From the NCBI RefSeq assembly GCF_910594005.1, contig NC_057816.1, positions 18,865,797-18,929,796 on the forward strand: a stretch of 64,000 nt of DNA, written 5' to 3'. Below the pieces are notes generated by a model, which ran no database searches, was not told the DNA's origin, and saw only the letters and a list, made by a program, of their open reading frames with translations. Shown here one piece after another: positions 57,180 to 64,000 of the stretch. The DNA comes from Cervus elaphus. Lineage: Eukaryota; Chordata; Mammalia; Artiodactyla; Cervidae. A program made the translations under genes and the position numbers. Position 1 is the stretch's first letter; every line of letters begins with the position of its first letter.

Positions 57180-58846
57180 CTTACCTTATTTGATTCTCAC
57201 AATTCATCTCAGGACTGAAATGGACAGAAGAGCTACTACTATTTGAGTTTAGCAGATGGCATTAAAGCTCAGAGGTTTACTTGCTCTGGGAGGCTTACAA
57301 GTGTCTGTAAGTGTCTTTGAATGTGGCTCCTAGCCCAGTGTTCTTCCTTCATGATTCAATTCTACAGCCTGTGTAGATGATGAATTCTACACGAGACCTT
57401 TTCTAATATTAGGACTTTAGACGGTCTTAGCTAAATTCTTTCCAGGTAGCCACAAGTATGCTTCCAGACTCAGAACTTTTTATTTATGAAAATGCCCCAT
57501 TGCCAGTTTCAAATGAAAGTCATTGGGGCACTAAATTAAGAGATTAGTTGTAATAAAAATCTGGGACCAAAATTTAAATAGAACTCTTTACTCATGACTC
57601 TCTAGTTTTCATAAACTTGAGAAGAGCCCCCTTTCAGGCTCCAAAATATAAGCTTCAGGAATCCTTTTCTCTCTCGGTCTTGCCTGCTCAGATGCGTGAA
57701 ATCTCTTAGTTTCTTGAGCTCTGGTTACTCTCTCTTCTCAGCAGAAATCCCCACTGACTGGCTCTTTCAAAACCTCAGAGGAGTCAAGCTTGATCCTGGA
57801 GAGAAGGAGCACGAACGTGCCAATTGCCCTGAATCTTCTTCGTGGCTGTGTCTCTGGGTTCTGGTTAAGTGGACTCTTTGGATGGGTATATGGAGATGTA
57901 CTTTTCTGAGACCAAAACTCTGGGATCCAGTACTCATCCTGATGATATTTACATGTGCATAGGTGTCCGTACTTGGCACTGACAAAATATAGAGATGTTT
58001 TGGTCAAGGCTTCATTAGAGAAGTCATCTGAAAGGTCTCCTCCATTGTCAGCATCTTGATCCTGATGGATAGGAGAGAGATAAGGAGGAGAGAAGGTCAG
58101 AAGCTCAGTGCCAGATAGGACTTCCTGTCTGAAGGAAGGTCAAGTGCCTCGGCACTCAGAGAGTTCCTCTTGCTCCCCATCTTGCCCTCCTTCAGATGCT
58201 CCCAGAAAACTAATGATGGACTCCCCCTGCCCCACATGTGTTTGAGACACAACAACACACACATCAACATCCTGTCATCCCTCCCTTCCTACCGTTTTAT
58301 CTCTTCCCCCACAGAACACTTCACATTTAGTTGTGGGTATGACCCTCGACCCCAAACTCTGAGCCAGACCCCAGTTAATCCCCCATGTTCTCTTTGAGGA
58401 ATCAACAGAGCCAAGAGGGTCTGATGACAAATACTCTCTGGTCTGGGCTTAATTCCCTTGTAATTCATCTCCTCTGCTTTGACGTGGTGTCTTTCGGGAA
58501 GTGCCCCTCTTAACCAGCACAGACATTAAGGCTAAGTGGACAAATTGCATGTCATCCCCAAAGACTCTCTAGCATTGGGGGAGGGAGCAAAACCCAGCTT
58601 TGCCAACACCCACGCTTCTTTCACACCACATATTAATATTCTGGCATATTTGACTCATCTCTTTTCTTCAGATATAGATAAAATGAATGCCTGGCAATTA
58701 GGTGTGTGGGAAGGGTTGGTTGAGGCTAGGAGAATGTGTAACAGATGTTGCAAGTGATAAGGAAGGAGGCTATGATGAGACTAGAATGGGGGCCCTTGTG
58801 GAAATTTGGACTGTGAATGGTCATTGGGTCATTGGTTGGTGAAATC
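57180..58846. other. unique sequence, possible MIR trace at the left
   Basis: 57,185-57,330 weakly resembles reverse-complement MIR. The remainder has no recognised repeat. Open frames of 73-89 codons near 57,700-58,000 overlap on both strands, without domains. Confidence 0.45.
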
Positions 58847-58930
58847 CACACACACATACAAACACACACACACAGAGGAAGCATCAAGAGTTACGCTTTT
58901 TCTTTCTTTCTTCTCTTTTCTTTCTTTTTA
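58847..58930. repeat. (CA)n and (TTTC)n simple repeats
   Basis: CACACACACATACAAACACA at 58847-58874, then TTTTTCTTTCTTTCTTCTCT at 58896-58930. Confidence 0.85.
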
Positions 58931-59214
58931 GTTTCTTGTACTTCTCTCTTCTTTTGAAACTACCCCTCCATCGTTTTGTCAGTTTTTCCTACAGCTTTAT
59001 ATGACATTGTAGACTTAGTCACAGTAACAGCACTGAATGAGGTACTTAGAAGACCAGGTGCTATTATTTGAAGCGCTTTGCCTTCAGGCACTGGAGAGAC
59101 CCAGATGGCATCAAACATCTTTCCTCAGTTTGCTTTAGATTGCACAACTAGAAATCCATTTATTTGATTTCATAAATCTTGACCTAGTGACAGTGAGGTC
59201 ACTAGGAAGTGTTT
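58931..59214. other. non-coding, possible MIR trace
   Basis: ATTTGAAGCGCTTTGCCTTC near 59,070 hints at a diverged MIR. Nothing else seen. Confidence 0.35.
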
Positions 59215-59420
59215 AGGCCTTAGATGAGTGAGTCCAGATTCAAATTCTTACCATCCATGCGATCCTTACCTTCATTTGTAAATAAACAAAGTAAAAATAA
59301 ATGAAAATGTTAAAAGGAAAAATAAAGTAGTACTAGCCTCTAGGGTTATTTTAAGAATTAAAGGAGGCAGTGCCTCAAGGGCTGAGCATAATGCCTCCTT
59401 AATAAAGTCATCAAATCACC
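59215..59420 (+). repeat. MIR SINE
   Basis: CAGATTCAAATTCTTACCAT, ACCTTCATTTGTAAATAAAC, TAGGGTTATTTTAAGAATTA, GAGCATAATGCCTCCTTAAT: plus-strand MIR in order. Confidence 0.75.
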
Positions 59421-59426
59421 ATCATT

Positions 59427-59742
59427 GGGCTTCCTTGGTGGCTCAGTGATAGAGAATCCACCAGCCAATGCAGGAGACATGGGTTCGATCCCTGATCCAG
59501 GGAGATCCCTCATGCTGTGGAGCAACTGAGCCCCTGCGCTGCAATTATTGAGCCCACGCTCTAGAGCCAGGAAAGCAACTACTGAGCTCACGTGCTACAA
59601 CCACTGAAGCCCGCTCATGCTAGAGCCTGTGCCCTGCAACGAGAGAAGCGTCCACAAAGAGAAGCCCGCACATCACAACTAGAGAGTAGCCCCTGCTCCC
59701 CACTACCAAGACCCAGGGCAGCCATAAATAATGATTAAAAAA
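59427..59742 (+). repeat. CHR-type SINE, full length
   Basis: GGGCTTCCTTGGTGGCTCAG head, GGGTTCGATCCCTGATCCAG, body phrases GCTGTGGAGCAACTGAGCCC and AACTAGAGAGTAGCCCCTGC, ending AGGGCAGCCATAAATAATGA. Confidence 0.94.
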
Positions 59743-60193
59743 TAATAGGTCATTTGGTTTTACAGCTTCTGATTTTTTTCCCCTTAAACTTTCCAAAGAT
59801 AATTCTCATGCTCAGTGAAGTTTGGGAACCATGGATCTAAAGGAATGTGCTCTGGGTGAAGGAGTCAGAAAGCATGATAATTACTTCCAAATCTTTTTCT
59901 TAAAAATCCATCTAAATTAAAAAAAAAAAAAAAACTTAAATTTATTGTTATGAGCCAGAAACAAACAGAATTTAGAACAGCATCACAAAACAGCACAAAA
60001 CATTAAATATCTTGAACACACTTACAAAATACGTGCATGGCCACTAATCAGGAAACAAAAAATTATTTATTGAATGAAAAAGAAACAGAGGTGAACTCAA
60101 TGTTGTGAAGATAGTGATTATTCCCAACTAATCATTGAGTCAATGAATGATTGATGTGCCATCAGGGAAATACATCTAAATTGGATTACACTT
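59743..60193. other. unique A-rich sequence
   Basis: Includes a 16-base A run at 59919-59934. No gene recognised. Confidence 0.5.
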
Positions 60194-60203
60194 AGGCCTC
60201 TCT

Positions 60204-60539
60204 GGGCTTCCCTGGCACCTCAGATGGTAAAGAATCGGACGGCAACGCAGGAGACCCAGGTTCAATCCCTGGGTTGGGAAGATCCTCTGCAGTAGGAAAT
60301 GGCAACCCCTTCCAGTATTCTTGCCTGGAGAATCTCATGGACAGAGGAGCCTGGCAGGCTACAGTCCATGGGGTTGCAGAGTTGAACATGACTGAGCTAC
60401 TTGGCATGCACGTAAGCGTGAATCTATGTGTATATTTAATGTAGTGGAGCTCTTTTTTTCCCCACTACCCACAATATGTTATGAAATTGGTATCGTAGAG
60501 AGTTGAACATGACTGAATGATTAAGCACAAATACGAGCA
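60204..60539 (+). repeat. Bov-tA SINE insertion carrying extra 3' sequence
   Basis: SINE body 60204 to ~60,405 (GGGCTTCCCTGGCACCTCAG to GAGCTACTTGGCATGCACGT). It is followed by ~90 bases of non-SINE DNA and a second partial SINE end (~60,497-60,530: GTAGAGAGTTGAACATGACT GAATGATTAAGCAC). One perfect TSD, AGGCCTCTCT at 60194-60203 and 60540-60549, encloses everything. Confidence 0.88.
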
Positions 60540-60549
60540 AGGCCTCTCT

Positions 60550-60879
60550 CGACTTTGATTCTCCCAAGTGTTAAATCAAAATGTGGAACTGTACACTTCC
60601 TAAGAGACTTTTACATTTTTAATATATTTCATTCTAGTAATAGAAAACTAAATTATTTTTAAATAAACTGAAAATAAAGCCTAAATTATTTTTGTAATTT
60701 TGACATCCACATCTCACTCTTGTCTTGGACTGAGATTACATCAATAAAAACCCATAGACATTTTTGTGTGTGTGTCACCAAAAAGGCAACATCTCTCCAG
60801 TTTGCAAATAATTTTTTGCATCTAAGTAAAGATCTCTATATTTTTATTGCTTAAATTTATTTTCATCTTGGTGAACATT
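60550..60879. other. unique A/T-rich sequence
   Basis: No gene or repeat recognised. Confidence 0.45.
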
Positions 60880-61650
60880 TTTATTGAACTACAATATACA
60901 GAAAGATGAATAAACATATCCCAAGTGTGCAGTTTGATAAATTTCTAACAATTACTCCTGTGGACCTAGCACCTAGATCAGAGAACAGAATTATTTTCAG
61001 GTCCCAGAGACCACCTTTATATTCCATTCCAGTTAACATCTACTTTCCCTTGGGTAATCTTATTATTATGACTTCTAACACATTGATTTTGCTCTTTTTT
61101 GGAACTTATCTATGGGATCACAAATATGTTCTCATTTGATCAGGCTTCTTTTGCTCAATATTATGTTTATGACATTCATACATATTTGTGGAGTTATAGA
61201 TAATTAATTCTCATTGTTGCATAGTATTCTGTGGTATAAAATACACCACAGTTTATAACAGGTTATATATATGCTTTGCTGCAATAAATTTTGCCACATG
61301 ATTTTCCAATGTTACTGTGTCAACTTAACCTCACACTAGGAGTATATATGTGTTCCAATTGCTCCATCTTCTTGCCATACTTGGTATTTTTTATATTTTT
61401 CATTGTGATTATTGTGACATGTGTGATATCATATTGTCATTCTAAGTAGTCCTCCTCAGTGGTTAATGAAGTTGAGTATGTTTTTGTCATGGTTATTGAT
61501 GATTTTCATGTCTTCTTTTTTGAAATGTCTATTCATGTCTGTGCATTTTCCTATTCGGTAAGCTATCTTTTCCTTATCAATTTGTTAGAGTTCTTCATAT
61601 AGTCTAGATATAAATTCTTTAAAATACATTTATTATGAGCAATTTCTCCC
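60880..61650 (-). repeat. old L1 3' end, minus strand
   Basis: Antisense L1M/L1ME-type: TTTTATTGAACTACAATATA, CATTGTTGCATAGTATTCTG, CACTAGGAGTATATATGTGT, GAAATGTCTATTCATGTCTG and TCTAGATATAAATTCTTT follow the L1 3' UTR and ORF2 end in reverse order. Confidence 0.82.
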
Positions 61651-63580
61651 ACCCTGTGAGTTACATTTTTGTTTGTGTCGTAATTTCCAGAATTTCTTCA
61701 TTTTTAATTAATTTCAGAATGTAACATATAATTTCAGGATGTAACAGTTTCTCAGGGACTGTACAATACAGCTTTTTCATTTTACATCGGGGACAAAGTC
61801 CAGAATGGACTTAGTTCAATCTTAACTTCAGAATTTCTTAGTTTTTATATGGTTCAGTTTGTCATTTTTTTAAAAAAGACATTTATCTTGTAGAGAACTA
61901 TTTAGGGTTATATATGGTGTGTGCCCTTAATGTTAATACAAAACAGTAATGCAGTTAATTTAAAATCAAAGCAGTTCATTTGGAGAGGTAGCACTCTGAA
62001 ATGGTGTAAGACGTCTTAACTCTAGTGATGGTGCATAGAGCAGAAAGCAAGTTGCTTTTAACAGCTCTATAGGACTTCCGTGAGAAATAGTTCTGAGAAA
62101 TGGGGAAGTCATGGGGGGGACCCAGCTTTGGAGCACTGCTGGAAAGGCAGGTCTTGGCAGGACAGGGGACTGAGGGCTATATGCTGTGTGAGACTCTGGT
62201 AACTTAGAACCAGAAGCAACAAAAATCCCTGAGATGGGAGATAGAAGGGCAGTAAAGAAAAATATCTCTTGTCTTTCACATCATACCCAGGGCTGACTCT
62301 GAGTAACTCGGTGTCATAATTTGTTTTTTTCTCAAATGCTCTAGCAGAGGACACTGAATGCTTCTATCTCACTTTGTCTCAACTTGCCAAGCCAGTGTTT
62401 ACAAGTCACCTGGTCTTTTCCTGGGCTTCAGTTTTCCTCTTGCATGAAGGGAGTCGGATGAATAGCTATCTTGTCATACTTTGTCCTGGAGCCAATTGCA
62501 GTCATGGGGCTGTAAGACTCACTCAATAACATTCCATATCCAGTCATGTGTGGTCTCCACTACATCTCAGAAGACGACTTTGTTCAGCCGCTTTAACCAC
62601 CATATATGTGTTTGTGTGTGCTTAGATTAAGGATCTTCTCTGGGAATGGGATCCAAGGTAACAGAATGACCCAGCAGCTGCTGGGGTGACAACCTATAGG
62701 AGGACATAATAGGAGTCTCAGACAGACAGGAGAAAAGGGCGGGTAGAGGCTGTTTTAACCAGCTTTCCACAGTGAGTTAGATTTACACTTACTCACGTGG
62801 GAGGAGCATTTGACCTGTTTCTAGACCATAAGTTCACACTATACTTGCATATATTAACACATAATTTTTTTTTTAACTGGAAAAATGTCTTCTTGAGTAA
62901 ATCACATTAGGATACTTAAATTCCTTCATCAGGGATAGCATTCCTTGCTATTCAGAACTAAACCACTTCAAATTAAAAAACAACAACATTATCTTACTTT
63001 ACCAAAATTATTTTCATCTGGATAAATTCTTTCTAGTATAAGTTTTACAAAGAAAATGTCATTTTTGGTCAGGTCAAGATTTTCTCACACACAACTGTGA
63101 GATGCCTATTGTGGCTGTGATGTCCACAAAGCCCAGGGTTCCCATGTAGAAATTTCAGGTCCATATTTGCAAAGATATTTTGATTTTTCAGTGCTGTGTA
63201 TTGTATGCTGAAGTAGCAATACTCTGAATTCCACTTGCAGCTAAGGGCTTCCTTGAACACAAGTCTTCTGAGGTTAAATCTCCTGACTTAGGGTTCCTTT
63301 GTGGTTATTTAAAGGAAATCAGAGGTGAGCATCTCCTGAGGTCAGGAGGTTGGTTTCTCAGGGAAATATCCAGAGTCAGATCCCTGTACTGAGCAGCCTT
63401 TGCTTGGCTTCCCATGACCTACAGATATCTGAAGACTTTTTAAATGCTAAGAGGATGGCTTCTTGTTTATAATAGAAAAGAATGCAAGATTTGAGGGGTT
63501 TATTACTAGGGGCCAAAGAATAAGCCTCTGAATTCTCCCAAGAAACTCTCAGCACTGTTGTTTCTTCTGGATCACATGCC
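61651..63580. other. unique sequence
   Basis: 62,385-62,470 (TGGGCTTCAGTTTTCCTCTT) may be a diverged plus-strand MIR. No gene recognised. Confidence 0.45.
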
Positions 63581-63655
63581 TTCCTTTCTTTCTCTTTCTT
63601 TCCTTCCTTCCTTATTTTCTTACTTTCTTTCTTTTTTTTTCTTTCTTCCTTTCTT
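63581..63655. repeat. (TTTC/TTCC)n pyrimidine tract
   Basis: TTCCTTTCTTTCTCTTTCTT CC and further CTTT/CCTT units over 75 bases. It encodes the spurious Lys-rich open frame on the minus strand. Confidence 0.92.
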
Positions 63656-63779
63656 ACCACAAGCCTTTTCAATAAGCTTTTGGGTAGATAAAGAACCTTT
63701 CTCCATATCCGCTTTTCTGAAAAATGGAGGGCATAGAGCAAGGCCTGCATTTATACTGATCTGTAGAAACAACACATGA

Positions 63780-63960
63780 TCATTCATTCATTCACTGTTT
63801 GAAAAGTACTTCTTAAGCAGCTGACATATGCAGAACACTGTTCTTTATGCTGTGAGAAATGCAACAAACAAAACCAACAAAAAACCAACCAATTGTGATA
63901 CATTGTGTCTTTCCTCAAGGGGACCATATAAGAGAGGGAATTTAAAAAGAAAAAGATGAA
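63780..63960 (-). repeat. L2-like fragment
   Basis: TCATTCATTCATTCACTGTT, CAGAACACTGTTCTTTATGC TGTGAGAAATGCAACAAAC: reverse-complement L2 3' end. Confidence 0.6.
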
Positions 63961-64000
63961 TGATGTTCATCTCAGGTAAATGACACAGACATTACTGTGT

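Noticed and set aside
57696..58007. Open frames on both strands, considered as a possible exon
   Set aside because: No recognisable protein, both strands are open over the same interval, and splice signals are not convincing.
63376..63750. 124-codon open frame with a Lys/Glu-rich middle
   Set aside because: The charged segment is the translation of the antisense (TTTC/TTCC)n tract.

Overview
This is nuclear DNA from a pecoran ruminant (cattle, sheep, goat or deer lineage; the species cannot be fixed from this sequence). The evidence is the repeat set: BovB (RTE-type) LINE copies, dimeric Bov-A2 SINEs, about twenty Bov-tA SINEs, CHR-type tRNA-Glu SINEs, and an Hsmar1-type mariner, over a background of old mammalian MIR, L2, L1M, Tigger/MER8 and MLT1 copies.

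I found no protein-coding host gene, exon with a convincing reading frame, tRNA, rRNA or CRISPR array. Every open frame with recognisable protein similarity belongs to a transposon: BovB endonuclease and reverse transcriptase, L1 ORF2, or mariner transposase. All of these are broken. The window is intergenic, or lies in a very large intron.

Layout. 1-20 kb: mostly unique A/T-rich DNA with scattered SINEs, BovB tails, a MER8 element and a 21-base G run. 20-30.2 kb: a nested block. An old plus-strand L1 carries an internally deleted BovB on the minus strand, a 5'-truncated BovB on the plus strand, and five SINEs, most with readable target-site duplications (TSDs). 30-36 kb: old minus-strand L1 remains with a BovB fragment and a dimeric SINE. 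36-46 kb: SINE-rich, with a (CA)n tail, a second MER8, another truncated BovB and an inverted SINE pair. 46-53 kb: repeat-poor and A/T-rich. 53.2-54.4 kb: an almost full-length mariner with a dead transposase. 55-64 kb: mostly unique, with MLT1, SINE, CHR and L1 copies.

Nothing here looks like an undescribed biological system. The observations most worth checking are structural: the nested inverted BovB pair, a SINE insertion with extra non-SINE sequence inside its TSDs, an inverted SINE pair with a 24-base gap, a G21 tract, and the loss of two catalytic aspartates in the mariner. Family names rest on recognition of sequence features, not on a database search.
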